Positions 36,852-45,753 are shown, counted from the first letter of the stretch. The stretch is 64,000 bases of DNA from Sediminibacterium sp. UBA657 (GCA_002299885.1 DBOB01000031.1:136277-200276); one strand, 5' to 3'. Notes: generated by a model from the letters alone, not told the origin. Made by a program: numbers and translations.

Positions 36852-37201
36852 AAAATAAAATTTGATAATGTGTGAGTTTGTAAATTTCCTTCAATTTCCG
36901 CTAATGAGGGGTATGCCTATATTACGAAATTGTTAACAAAGGGGGTATTTATGGCTGGTAGAAGAGGCCCAAGTATTGAATAATGGTGCATTGTTGGTTT
37001 AAATGAAAAGGGGAGCTGGTTACCCGGCTCCCCTGTAAAATCCATAGCTTTCCCCCAAAAGCTGAAACGAAAATCAGATAATTGAAATTAAATAAAAACG
37101 ATTAGGTAAATAATTGGGTAAGGTAATAGGTTATTTCTTATTTTTATATAGAATTTCCTTATATACAATAAGTTAATTTCCTATTAAATAATTGATTTAC
37201 A
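36852..37201. other. 350-bp intergenic region with two hairpins
   Basis: No gene of normal size is seen on either strand. Two hairpins lie close together: 37010-37033 (GGGGAGC paired with GCTCCCC) and 37046-37063 (AGCTTT paired with AAAGCT, C-rich loop). An 11-codon open frame, MKRGAGYPAPL, runs 37003-37038 across the first hairpin. No T tract follows either stem. The rest is AT-rich and probably holds the divergent promoters of the PhoU-like and downstream genes, but no consensus box was found. Confidence 0.6.
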
Positions 37202-38605
37202 ATGATTTATAAAAATTTAAAAATAATTGCTCTTTTAGCATTTTTATTACAAATTAATCAAACTTCGGCTCAATTTGTGCCTTGCGAAAGGTCATATACT
37301 GTGTTTTTTAACCCATTATTGCAAAAAATAAATGACTTTTCTGACTTTAATGGAAATATCATCCTTAGTAGAAGCTCAAATATTTTGCCTTTATCTGGCA
37401 CTTCATTTGCGGCTAATGCTCAAGAACTGATCAAGCATAATGGCAAAATTTACATTTTTTTAGCTCAAACAGGCTTTATTTTTCAGATGTCCGAGCCTCA
37501 AGGGGATAGTGTGGTATTTAGAAAAATTGACAATACCATTAATATCAATTACAATATTAACTGTACCAATTTCATTTATAAGGGTCAAATCTATAATTAC
37601 GGCGGATATGGGTTCTGGAATAAGACCGGACACCTAAGAAAGTTTAACACGGTAGATATGGAATGGGATATTCAACCTACTAATATCGAAGTGTTCACTG
37701 CCGATTACGAATGGTTCTCGCCATCAGAAGGAAGATTGTATGTGCCTTTCCAAAAGATAGAGAACAAGGCCCTAAAAGATCCAAAAAGTTATAAAGGGGT
37801 GTTTGAGTATACCAGCTATTATTTAGATCTTAAAACCGCCGATTGGATTAAAATAGGCAAAGTGTCACCTGAATTAATCAAGCTTATTGATCAAAAAAAT
37901 AACTATGGGGTTTACCCACACGACAATGGTCGTTTATTTTTAATTAATGATGAAGCCCACTTATTTGATTATAAAGAGAATAAAATATACAAATCAAAAA
38001 GAGCAGATCTAAATCAATTTTTTATTCGCAATGGTGCTGATTTAACTGTGTTTTTTTACAAAGGGAAGTACTATAAATATCAACAGGGTCTACAAACATT
38101 CAAAACCTGGGATTTTAATTTAAATGACTTTGAACTTTTAAATTTTCCAATTTGGGGCAATGACTACATGACCTTAATTTTTGTTTTAGCAATTTGCTTG
38201 GTTGTTATCCTAATTATTTTCTTTATAAGGTTATTTAAACAAAGTGTAAAAAAGAGAATTGAAAATGCGCAATTAAAAGTATTGAAAACAAAAACAATGA
38301 ACCAGGCTTTTACTGAAACTGAAATAAGCCTAATTCAATTATTGATTAATGCGAGTGGCGCTAAACAAAATATAGAAATTGCTGAAATCAACCGTGTATT
38401 GGGCATTAAAGATAAAAACCTGGGTTTACAGAAAAAAGTAAGAAGCGATGTGATTAATGCGATTAATGATAAATATACTTTCATTACCCAAGGTGAAATT
38501 AATTTAATAGCGAGTATTCGTAAAGAGGATGATAAAAGATTCTATGAATACTTTATTGTTCCAACAGAAGTGAAGACTGCACAAAAATTGATTGAAAAAA
38601 ATTAA
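37202..38605 (+). CDS. Membrane-spanning protein with periplasmic propeller-like region and cytoplasmic tail
   Basis: A 467-residue protein I cannot name. It has a signal peptide (residues 1-24, ending TSAQ). A Tyr/Gly/Trp-rich region at about 25-320 has repeated kelch-like features (KIYIFLAQTG, QIYNYGGYGFWNKTG, GRLYVPFQK), and one membrane helix spans about 323-345. The basic cytoplasmic region of about 120 residues includes TEISLIQLLINASG, AEINRVLGI and QKKVRSDVINAINDKY, resembling a winged-helix or helix-turn-helix arrangement. Topology suggests direct signalling from periplasm to cytoplasm, as in ToxR-like regulators with reversed orientation. Monocistronic, ends at a terminator. Confidence 0.65.
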   Translation: MIYKNLKIIALLAFLLQINQTSAQFVPCERSYTVFFNPLLQKINDFSDFNGNIILSRSSNILPLSGTSFAANAQELIKHNGKIYIFLAQTGFIFQMSEPQGDSVVFRKIDNTININYNINCTNFIYKGQIYNYGGYGFWNKTGHLRKFNTVDMEWDIQPTNIEVFTADYEWFSPSEGRLYVPFQKIENKALKDPKSYKGVFEYTSYYLDLKTADWIKIGKVSPELIKLIDQKNNYGVYPHDNGRLFLINDEAHLFDYKENKIYKSKRADLNQFFIRNGADLTVFFYKGKYYKYQQGLQTFKTWDFNLNDFELLNFPIWGNDYMTLIFVLAICLVVILIIFFIRLFKQSVKKRIENAQLKVLKTKTMNQAFTETEISLIQLLINASGAKQNIEIAEINRVLGIKDKNLGLQKKVRSDVINAINDKYTFITQGEINLIASIRKEDDKRFYEYFIVPTEVKTAQKLIEKN

Positions 38606-38628
38606 GTCGTAATACTACATTTAAAAAG

Positions 38629-38657
38629 GATAGGGCTGCCAAAGCTCTATCATTTTT
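38629..38657 (+). terminator. Intrinsic terminator
   Basis: Stem GATAGGGCT with AGCTCTATC (one G-T pair), loop of five bases, followed by ATTTTTTG. It closes the 37202 gene. Confidence 0.8.
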
Positions 38658-38709
38658 TGTTTAAAGTTTTTTCAATTATCGTATTGCAAAAATCATCAAA
38701 TTTTGTTGC

Positions 38710-38730
38710 ATGCAGTAGTGCATTTTTTTT
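38710..38730 (+). terminator. Weak second hairpin with T tract
   Basis: A 5-bp stem (ATGCA-GTAG-TGCAT) is followed by seven further T. It could be a back-up terminator for the 37202 gene or an attenuator-like element in the leader of the haem-receptor gene that starts at 38825. Confidence 0.4.
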
Positions 38731-38824
38731 ATGTCATCTGAATGTCAAATTATACGCATTGGGATGCAATTAATAGCGATGGCTATGATAGGACTGGAAT
38801 GGAAGTTTGACCTTTGCGTCCTGA

Positions 38825-40930
38825 ATGAAAAAAACTCGTTATCTACTAATTTTACTAGGACTTTTTCAAGCTGCGAATGTATTTGCACAAACCCGTTTTG
38901 TAAAAGACACATTAGATGCTAGTGGCGACAGTGTGGTGGTGACTGCAACAAGAACAGAGCGAAAATTAAGCAATCTTACGGTACCTGTGACCATCATCAA
39001 TGCAAAAACGATCCAACAAAATGGGTCATTGCGTTTAACAGATATCTTAAAAGAACAAACTGGAATAAATTTAACAAGTGGTTTTGGCGCAGGCATACAA
39101 TTACAAGGATTAAACCCGGACTATACCATTATTTTAATCAATGGAGAACCCTTGGTTGGGCGCACTGCTGGGGTATTGGATTTAAATAGAATTGCATTAG
39201 GAAATATTAAAAAAATTGAAATTGTAAAAGGGCCTTCTTCTAGTCTTTATGGAAGTGAGGCAATGGCTGGCGTGATCAATATTATTACAGATGCAACCAT
39301 GGGGTCGCCGCTTACAATTGGACTTAGGTATGGTACTTACAATACAGTAGACGCCAATCTTGAAACGAAGTTCCAAACTAAAAACTTTCAATACCAAGGG
39401 TTCATCAATAGTTATAACACAGATGGCTACAGCATACGTCCAAATAGCAATAGTCGAGTTAGGACACCTATTGAACGATATTCAACCACTCAACAATTTA
39501 AATGGGAACTATCTAGCAAAACCAATTTTGTATTGAACACGCGTTATACCAATGAACAAATACAAAATGAAATTGCGGTATCCAATAATGGGGTTACTAT
39601 TTATTCGATTGGCAAGGAAAATATTAAAGATCTAAATGCATCAGCTAGTTTAAACCATCGTTTTTCTAATCATTTAAAAACGAGTTTAAGAACTTATACA
39701 ACCACATACGATGCTGTTCAAAATTTACTCACCATCAATGGTTTGCCATATAGAGATGTATTAAATCACAATTTTAAGCGCATTGAAAATCAGACCGACT
39801 GGGATCTTAATAAAAAGATACAAGCAGTTTTTGGTATTGGTGCTGTTTGGGAAGGCGTAAAAAGTAGTCGTTATGATAGTGAAAAACTAAGAAAGCAAAA
39901 CGATATCCAGTATGCATTTACACAATGGGAATGGAAGGCATCTGAAAAATTTACTTTGATTGGCGGTGTACGCTTCGATAAAAATACCCAGTTTGCTTCT
40001 GCATATAGTCCTAAGCTCTCTATGTTATATAAATTGAATCCACAGCATCAATTTAGATTGAGTATTGGTCAGGGATTTAAGGCACCAGATTTTAGACAAT
40101 TGTTTTTAGACTTTACGAATGCGGCTGCAGGCAGTTATAGTGTATTTGGTTCCGCACAAGCACAACAAGTAATTGCGAGGTTAAATGCTCTAGGACAAAT
40201 AGGAAATTTATTTCCCAATTATAATTTGTTGAAAGCGCTTAAGCCTGAATATTCAAATGGTATGCACTTTACATGGGACTGGAAGATCAACCCAAGTTCG
40301 GCATTGTCTCTTCAGTTATTTAGAAATGATATCAAAAATTTAATTGAATCACAACAAGTAGGCACCTATATCTCGGGTGCGCAAATATTTAGTTATCTAA
40401 ATATTGGTCGTGCCTTTACTACAGGTTTTGAAGTAGAGGGACAACATCGATTCAATGCAAACTGGTCAATAAATGGAGGCTATCAGTACTTGCGCACCGG
40501 AGACAAAGACCAGATTGCAGCTATTAAATCTGGTACAGTCTACTCAAAAAATAGCCAAGGCTATAGCAGATTGATGAAGTTAAACGAGTATGTAGGCTTA
40601 CCTAATACAAGTACGCATAAACTACAAGTAAAATTAAATTATAATTCCCCTAAGGGTCATTACTTGAATGTAAGAGCCATTTATAGAAGCAGGTGGGCTG
40701 TAAATAACAATAACGGCAATGAAGTTTTTGACAATGGTGATGTATTTGCTAGTGGCTATGTTGCAATCAACAGTGCTGCTGGCAAATCATTCAAGAATGG
40801 GGTGAGCATTCAGGGAGGCATTGATAATATTACAAATTATATCGATGCTGCTAACCTGCCTAATTTGCCAGGAAGAACATTTTACACAAGTATTAAATAT
40901 GAATTACAAAGAAAAAATAAAATCAAATAA
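38825..40930 (+). CDS. TonB-dependent haem receptor (HmuR-like)
   Basis: A 701-residue outer-membrane receptor with signal peptide MKKTRYLLILLGLFQAANVFAQ, a plug at about 35-155 (VVVTATRTERKLSNLTVPV, IEIVKGPSSSLYGSEAMAGV) and a C-terminal barrel. It has no carboxypeptidase-regulatory domain. The strongest functional hint is the HmuY gene that begins 3 bp after its stop, mirroring the HmuR-HmuY haem uptake pair of Porphyromonas. Receptor family certain; haem specificity inferred from context. Confidence 0.85.
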   Translation: MKKTRYLLILLGLFQAANVFAQTRFVKDTLDASGDSVVVTATRTERKLSNLTVPVTIINAKTIQQNGSLRLTDILKEQTGINLTSGFGAGIQLQGLNPDYTIILINGEPLVGRTAGVLDLNRIALGNIKKIEIVKGPSSSLYGSEAMAGVINIITDATMGSPLTIGLRYGTYNTVDANLETKFQTKNFQYQGFINSYNTDGYSIRPNSNSRVRTPIERYSTTQQFKWELSSKTNFVLNTRYTNEQIQNEIAVSNNGVTIYSIGKENIKDLNASASLNHRFSNHLKTSLRTYTTTYDAVQNLLTINGLPYRDVLNHNFKRIENQTDWDLNKKIQAVFGIGAVWEGVKSSRYDSEKLRKQNDIQYAFTQWEWKASEKFTLIGGVRFDKNTQFASAYSPKLSMLYKLNPQHQFRLSIGQGFKAPDFRQLFLDFTNAAAGSYSVFGSAQAQQVIARLNALGQIGNLFPNYNLLKALKPEYSNGMHFTWDWKINPSSALSLQLFRNDIKNLIESQQVGTYISGAQIFSYLNIGRAFTTGFEVEGQHRFNANWSINGGYQYLRTGDKDQIAAIKSGTVYSKNSQGYSRLMKLNEYVGLPNTSTHKLQVKLNYNSPKGHYLNVRAIYRSRWAVNNNNGNEVFDNGDVFASGYVAINSAAGKSFKNGVSIQGGIDNITNYIDAANLPNLPGRTFYTSIKYELQRKNKIK

Positions 40931-40933
40931 ATC

Positions 40934-41581
40934 ATGAAAAAAATGATGTCAAAAATCGCGATGGGATTAGGATTGAGTATTGCATTAATTGCTTGTACTA
41001 AAGATGAAGAGACAATTGTTGTTCCGGTGAGCGCCATCACAGTGAAAGATCTTGCTGCTGATACTGTAACTGGTTTAGGCTTGGATGGCAGACCGCAAAG
41101 TGCTGGTACCACTACTTATTACAGTTTAGTAGACAATAAAATAATTGCTTCTTCAGATGCTGCTTCTACTAAATGGGATATTGCTTTTTCTTCTACTAAA
41201 ATTACCGTGAATTGTGGAACTAGTGGTCCAGGTATTGGTGGCGCATTTGTATTTAAAGGATTGTTTGATGATTTAAAAACATTACCTGTAGATTCAACTT
41301 TTGCGACAGACAATTCAAATGCAGCCTCTTTTGCAATTCCATTAGGAAGCGGAAGAGCATGGTACACTTATGATGGGTTAACTACACTTGTAAGTCCAAT
41401 TGCAGGTAGAGTATTAGTCATCAGAACTGCAACTGGAAAGTTTGCCAAAATTGAAATTATAAGCTATTATAAAGGAGGTGTCACTTTACCAGCTTCTGCA
41501 TCGGTGAATGATAAATTATTCAAGCAACGTTACTACACATTTAGATATGCGTATCAGCCAAATGGCTCTAAGACGTTTTAG
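40934..41581 (+). CDS. hmuY: HmuY-family haem-binding lipoprotein
   Basis: A 215-residue lipoprotein with lipidation at Cys21 (LSIALIAC). The HmuY phrases KWDIAFSSTKITVN, GRVLVIRTATGKFAKIEIISYY and the terminal strand RYYTFRYAYQ are clear. HmuY relatives capture haem outside the cell and hand it to HmuR. Which residues bind haem cannot be decided from sequence alone. Cotranscribed with the receptor. The last 14 bp overlap the 3' end of the convergent DUF4442 gene. Confidence 0.85.
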   Translation: MKKMMSKIAMGLGLSIALIACTKDEETIVVPVSAITVKDLAADTVTGLGLDGRPQSAGTTTYYSLVDNKIIASSDAASTKWDIAFSSTKITVNCGTSGPGIGGAFVFKGLFDDLKTLPVDSTFATDNSNAASFAIPLGSGRAWYTYDGLTTLVSPIAGRVLVIRTATGKFAKIEIISYYKGGVTLPASASVNDKLFKQRYYTFRYAYQPNGSKTF

Positions 41582-42056
41582 CTTTAAAACTCCAAGTGAT
41601 CAAAAACTCCGCAACGGTTTCGTCTGCGGAGTTTTTTCCTTTAGACATACATACAATCGTTTTGCCTTCTCCTGTTGCTATAGATTCATTGATAGCTGAT
41701 TGAATCATCTCGCCATCTTCACATGAAAATAATATTGTACCGGTTGCTTTTTTAATAAAATTTACTTCCATCTTCACCACTAGCATACTAATTTTTGGAT
41801 TGCGTTTGTAGACCTGTCCAAATGCTAACATACCCGAACACATTTCTGCAGCCATCGCTTCCACTGCGAAATAAACAGACTTGAATGGATTTTTGCTAAA
41901 CCATGAATACTTAATTTTTACGGTGCAAGTATTTGCATCAAAATGTGCGATCCTGAGTCCAGCAAAAAAAGCAGCAGGCAATTTTTGGAATAAAAAAAAT
42001 CTAAAGGAAATTGGGTTGCTAATTAAGGCACTAAATTGTTTAAAATTTGGGTTCAT
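41568..42056 (-). CDS. DUF4442 hotdog-fold (thioesterase-like) protein
   Basis: A 162-residue cytoplasmic protein of the DUF4442 family (PaaI-like hotdog fold). Phrases supporting this are PAAFFAGLRIAHFD, NPFKSVYFAVEAMAAEMCSGMLAF and the basic-to-acidic stretch KISMLVVKMEVNFIKKATG. Likely an acyl-CoA or acyl-carrier thioesterase-like protein, but activity is unproven. Its 3' end overlaps the HmuY gene by 14 bp, and a strong hairpin terminator lies inside its coding region. Confidence 0.82.
   Translation of the reverse strand: MNPNFKQFSALISNPISFRFFLFQKLPAAFFAGLRIAHFDANTCTVKIKYSWFSKNPFKSVYFAVEAMAAEMCSGMLAFGQVYKRNPKISMLVVKMEVNFIKKATGTILFSCEDGEMIQSAINESIATGEGKTIVCMSKGKNSADETVAEFLITWSFKAKTS
41602..41637 (+). 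terminator. Terminator embedded in an opposing coding region
   Basis: Stem AAAAACTCCGCA with TGCGGAGTTTTTT, loop of 11 nt, T6 after it on the plus strand and five T after it on the minus strand. It ends the HmuY transcript. It lies inside the minus-strand DUF4442 gene, upstream of that gene's stop codon. Confidence 0.85.
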
Positions 42057-42119
42057 ATCCGCTAAATTATCCTTAAATATAATAGATAAACCTTAATTTA
42101 GATCACTAAACCCTGCTTT

Positions 42120-43826
42120 ATGAATCAAGGATTACAAACCTATGACTACATTGTATTTATTTTATATTTTATATTGATCTCCTCTTATGGAATTTGGATC
42201 TATCGAAAAAAGAATTCCAACACCACCAATACCAAAGACTTTTTTTTAGCCGAGGGACAATTAACATGGTGGGCAATTGGGGCAAGTTTAATTGCATCAA
42301 ATATTTCTGCAGAGCAATTTATTGGCATGAGTGGAAATGGTTTTAGACTAGGACTTGCTATTTCTGTTTATGAATGGTTGGCGGCAGTTTCCTTAGTGGT
42401 AGTGGCGATCTTTTTTATGCCAGTCTATTTAAAGAACAAGATTTATACCATGCCTCAATTTTTAAAAACGAGGTACAATGAAACCGTAGCTATGATTATG
42501 GCCATCTTTTGGTTATTCTTATACATCTTTGTGAATCTAACATCAATCTTATATTTAGGAGCCATCGCTATCAATAATTTATCTGGAGGTACACATTTTC
42601 ATTTGATCATGATTGGGCTAGCAGTCTTTGCATTGTTCATCACATTGGGTGGGATGAAAGTGATAGGTTATACGGATGTTTTTCAGGTATTGGTATTAAC
42701 AGTTGGCGGCTTAATCACATCCTATATTGCATTGACTGTTGTCAGTGAACAATTTGGCATGGGTAAGAATATGGTTGCAGGCTTTCAACATTTGATGCAA
42801 GCAGCGCCAGATCACTTTAAAATGATATTTGAAAAACCAGGTCCTGGTGCAACACAAAAAGAAATCGAAGACTATTCAAGTTTGCCAGGTATGGCTATGA
42901 TGGTTGCAGGTATCTGGGTGGCGCATTTAAATTATTGGGGATGTAATCAGTACATCACACAAAGGGCATTGGGCGCAGATTTAAAAACAGCAAGAACGGG
43001 TATTTTATTTGCTGCCTTTTTAAAATTAATGATGCCAATATTGGTAGTTGTTCCAGGTATTGCTGCTTATGTCTTATATCAGAATGGAGGACTACAAACA
43101 CAAATGATGACAAATGGGGTACTAAATCAAGACAACGCCTATTCTGCTGTTGTAGGATTTTTACCAGTGGGCTTAAAAGGCTTATCTATGGCGGCTTTGA
43201 CAGCAGCAATAGTAGCATCATTGGCTGGTAAAGCAAATAGTATTTCAACCATCTATTCATTAGACATTTATAAAAAGTATATTAACAAAGATGCTTCTGA
43301 TAAAAAAATTGTCACAACAGGCAGGGTGATCATTATACTTTCATTAGTGATTGCAATTATCATTAACTGGAAAGATACTTTGGGTATTGGAGGCAAAGGT
43401 GGATTTGAATTTATCCAAAAATATACGGGCTATATTTCTCCTGCGATCTTCCCAGTTTTCTTATTAGGATTTTTTTGGAAAAAAGCAACTTCGAAAGCGG
43501 CAATCACAGGTATATTTTTAGGAGTTGTACTCTCCATTGTTTTTGATAAATTCTTACCTGGCTGGATGGGTAACGATACTTTACTGTATACAGCATATCC
43601 AACTGCATCGGGTAGTTTTGAAATTCCATACTTAATTCAAATGGGCTGGGTATTTTGCTTTACCACTTTGTCCATTATATTGGTAAGCTTATTGGATGTA
43701 AAAGGACAAAAACATGAAAATGATATTACCGAAGATCAAGGACAATTTAAATTATCTAACGCGCATTTAGCTATGGCGATGCTTGTTTTAGGCGTGGTGA
43801 TTGCGCTTTATATTAAGTTCTGGTAG
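42120..43826 (+). CDS. Sodium:solute symporter (SSS family, SGLT-like)
   Basis: A 568-residue transporter with about 14 membrane helices. The start fits the family: YDYIVFILYFILISSYGIW followed by the DFFLAEGQLTWWAIGASL element and the ISAEQFIGMSG stretch typical of SGLT-like sugar or inositol symporters. Later helices include GYISPAIFPVFLLGFFWKKAT. The substrate is probably a sugar or polyol, not directly readable. Monocistronic. Confidence 0.9.
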   Translation: MNQGLQTYDYIVFILYFILISSYGIWIYRKKNSNTTNTKDFFLAEGQLTWWAIGASLIASNISAEQFIGMSGNGFRLGLAISVYEWLAAVSLVVVAIFFMPVYLKNKIYTMPQFLKTRYNETVAMIMAIFWLFLYIFVNLTSILYLGAIAINNLSGGTHFHLIMIGLAVFALFITLGGMKVIGYTDVFQVLVLTVGGLITSYIALTVVSEQFGMGKNMVAGFQHLMQAAPDHFKMIFEKPGPGATQKEIEDYSSLPGMAMMVAGIWVAHLNYWGCNQYITQRALGADLKTARTGILFAAFLKLMMPILVVVPGIAAYVLYQNGGLQTQMMTNGVLNQDNAYSAVVGFLPVGLKGLSMAALTAAIVASLAGKANSISTIYSLDIYKKYINKDASDKKIVTTGRVIIILSLVIAIIINWKDTLGIGGKGGFEFIQKYTGYISPAIFPVFLLGFFWKKATSKAAITGIFLGVVLSIVFDKFLPGWMGNDTLLYTAYPTASGSFEIPYLIQMGWVFCFTTLSIILVSLLDVKGQKHENDITEDQGQFKLSNAHLAMAMLVLGVVIALYIKFW

Positions 43827-43856
43827 TTAGGTAATTAAGCAGTTAACTACGTTTTA
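43823..43856 (+). terminator. Weak terminator-like hairpin
   Basis: GTAGTTA (43823-43829) can pair with TAACTAC (43844-43850), followed by GTTTTAAAA. The stem is short, the loop long and the T tract brief, so it is a tentative end for the symporter transcript. Confidence 0.3.
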
Positions 43857-44282
43857 AAATAGTTGCAAACTATAATGCCCTAGTGTAGTAAAGAGGGCAC
43901 AACGAATGAGCACGCCCAAGCTACACCAAAATACCATTTTATTAGTTGGTACATTAAAGCCAACACCTATGCCAATACTAATTGGTGCGCCTACCGTCAT
44001 GGTACCCAATAATCCAAGTCCTATGACGCCATATTTTTCCCAAATTTTCAATACAAACCCAGGCTTCTTTTTTGTTTTTTCGACTTTATTTTTTCTAAAT
44101 TGATTGACCATGGATTTTATTTTGTCGCCAAGGTAAGCAGCAACAAAAACGCCTAATAATCCGCCAATTAAGCTCGCTAAGAATATAACAATTGGTGATA
44201 GTCCAAAAGCAAATCCAGCAGGGATAGCGGCGTAAATTTCAAAAGTGGCAAGACCAGCTACAGTGAGGATTTTATAAATCAT
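43854..44282 (-). CDS. Small multidrug-export-family membrane protein
   Basis: A 142-residue protein with about four helices and the phrases EIYAAIPAGFAFGLSP and GLGLLGTMTVGAPISIGIGVGF, typical of the small multidrug export family (PF06695-like). Between them is a charged cytoplasmic loop (KNKVEKTKKKPGF). The family name reflects early annotation; real substrates are unclear. Convergent with the symporter, stops 27 bp apart. Confidence 0.75.
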   Translation of the reverse strand: MIYKILTVAGLATFEIYAAIPAGFAFGLSPIVIFLASLIGGLLGVFVAAYLGDKIKSMVNQFRKNKVEKTKKKPGFVLKIWEKYGVIGLGLLGTMTVGAPISIGIGVGFNVPTNKMVFWCSLGVLIRCALFTTLGHYSLQLF

Positions 44283-44382
44283 TTTTGTTATTTAGAAGCG
44301 TAAAGCTAAGAATAAATAGGGTCTATTTCTGATTTCATTTATTAAATAAAACTTAACTTTAAGCTACCTCAAAACCGCATGT

Positions 44383-45510
44383 ATGGAACGTAGACAACTC
44401 TTAAAAAAATCTGCTTTTGCAGTTGCTGCTTTTTCTTTTTCTCGAGAACTTTTTGCAAATACATCCAATACTTCATTGGATATTAATCCAGCAGCTTTGA
44501 ATAGTTCGAATTTGCTAAGTGGCATGATTAGATTGGGCTCAAATGAAAATCCACATGGTCCATCTACCTTAGCAAAACAAGCAATGATAAATGCAGTAAG
44601 TATTTCTAATCGCTACCAATGGGATATGAATGCTGAATTAAAAACAGAAATTGCAAAAATGACTGGTCATACAAAAGACCATATTGCCCTAGGTGCAGGA
44701 TCGTCAGAGTTATTGGGTATAGTTTCATTATGGGCTGCCTATAAAAAAGGCAATGTGGTCGCATCGGAACCAACATTTAAATTGTGGATGCCTGCGGCAA
44801 GACGTATGGGCTTACCAACTAAATTAGTTCCATTGACAGAATCAAAACACAATGATTTAAATGGATTAATGAATGCGATGGATGAACAAACAAGGATGGT
44901 TTATTTATGTAATCCAAATAATCCAACTGGTACAGTAAGTCCAACAAATGAACTAGAAAACTTTATTAAAAAAGTAGCTAGCAACACCATTGTATTATTA
45001 GATGAAGCCTATACAGATTATTATGATACGCCATCAATGTCAAAAATGATTGACACCTATCCTAATTTAGTCATTGCAAAAACATTTTCTAAGACATTTG
45101 GAATGGCAGGTGCAAGAGTTGGCTATGTGTTGGCGCATCTAAATACAATAAAACAGCTGAATGAATTTCAAGCTTGGGCCAATGCGGGTCCATCTGCTGT
45201 GTCCATGCAAGGCGCATTGGCAGCAATCAAAGACAAGGAATTTGTAACCTATTGTAAACAAGAAAATATAAAAGCAAAAGAGGTGTTGTATAATGGTTTT
45301 GATGCTCTAGGCATCAAACATATTAAGTCATTTACGAGCTTTGTCTATTTTGATACAGCAACGTATAAAAAAGATATACCAGCATTGTTATTAGCCAATC
45401 AAATTACAGGCGCAAGATCCTTTGAGCAAAATAGTTCTTGGTTAAGAATAAGCATTGGCACCGTTTCTGAAATGGAAAAGGTAGTCGCTGTATTAAAACT
45501 TGGAGCCTAG
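44383..45510 (+). CDS. Exported HisC-like PLP aminotransferase
   Basis: A 375-residue fold-type I aminotransferase resembling histidinol-phosphate aminotransferase: GMIRLGSNENPHGPS, CNPNNPTGT, LLDEAYTDYY and the PLP lysine Lys237 in KTFSKTFGMAG. It begins with a twin-arginine signal (ERRQLLKKSAFAVAAFSFS), so it should be exported folded with its cofactor. No histidine-biosynthesis genes are adjacent. The real substrate is unknown; a periplasmic amino-acid or amine transaminase is inferred. Confidence 0.85.
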   Translation: MERRQLLKKSAFAVAAFSFSRELFANTSNTSLDINPAALNSSNLLSGMIRLGSNENPHGPSTLAKQAMINAVSISNRYQWDMNAELKTEIAKMTGHTKDHIALGAGSSELLGIVSLWAAYKKGNVVASEPTFKLWMPAARRMGLPTKLVPLTESKHNDLNGLMNAMDEQTRMVYLCNPNNPTGTVSPTNELENFIKKVASNTIVLLDEAYTDYYDTPSMSKMIDTYPNLVIAKTFSKTFGMAGARVGYVLAHLNTIKQLNEFQAWANAGPSAVSMQGALAAIKDKEFVTYCKQENIKAKEVLYNGFDALGIKHIKSFTSFVYFDTATYKKDIPALLLANQITGARSFEQNSSWLRISIGTVSEMEKVVAVLKLGA

Positions 45511-45511
45511 A

Positions 45512-45733
45512 TTATACTTTTTTTGGAGGCAATGCAAATGCAGTCGCTTGATGCTCAAACTGACCATTGTGTGCACCATCGCAAAACGGTTTGTTTTTAC
45601 TTAAGCCACATCTGCATAATCCTAACACGTTTCTACCGGCTAAGTCATAGGTGTTTCCTTCTCTATCTACGATTGTAAATTCGCCTTCGACTTTTAAAGA
45701 TCCGTTATTATTTACTGTGATTTTAGTTGACAT
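45512..45733 (-). CDS. CDGSH-type iron-sulfur protein
   Basis: A 73-residue protein with the complete [2Fe-2S] ligand set of CDGSH proteins: Cys40, Cys42, Cys51 and His55 in LCRCGLSKNKPFCDGAH. Single-motif bacterial CDGSH proteins act as electron or cluster carriers. Convergent with the aminotransferase, with a single base between the stops. Confidence 0.92.
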   Translation of the reverse strand: MSTKITVNNNGSLKVEGEFTIVDREGNTYDLAGRNVLGLCRCGLSKNKPFCDGAHNGQFEHQATAFALPPKKV

Positions 45734-45753
45734 AGTTTTTTTATTTAAGAATT

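Noticed and set aside
37003..37038. An 11-codon frame MKRGAGYPAPL as a real leader-peptide gene
   Set aside because: It lies wholly within a hairpin and has no codon repeats of the kind used in attenuation; not annotated as a gene.
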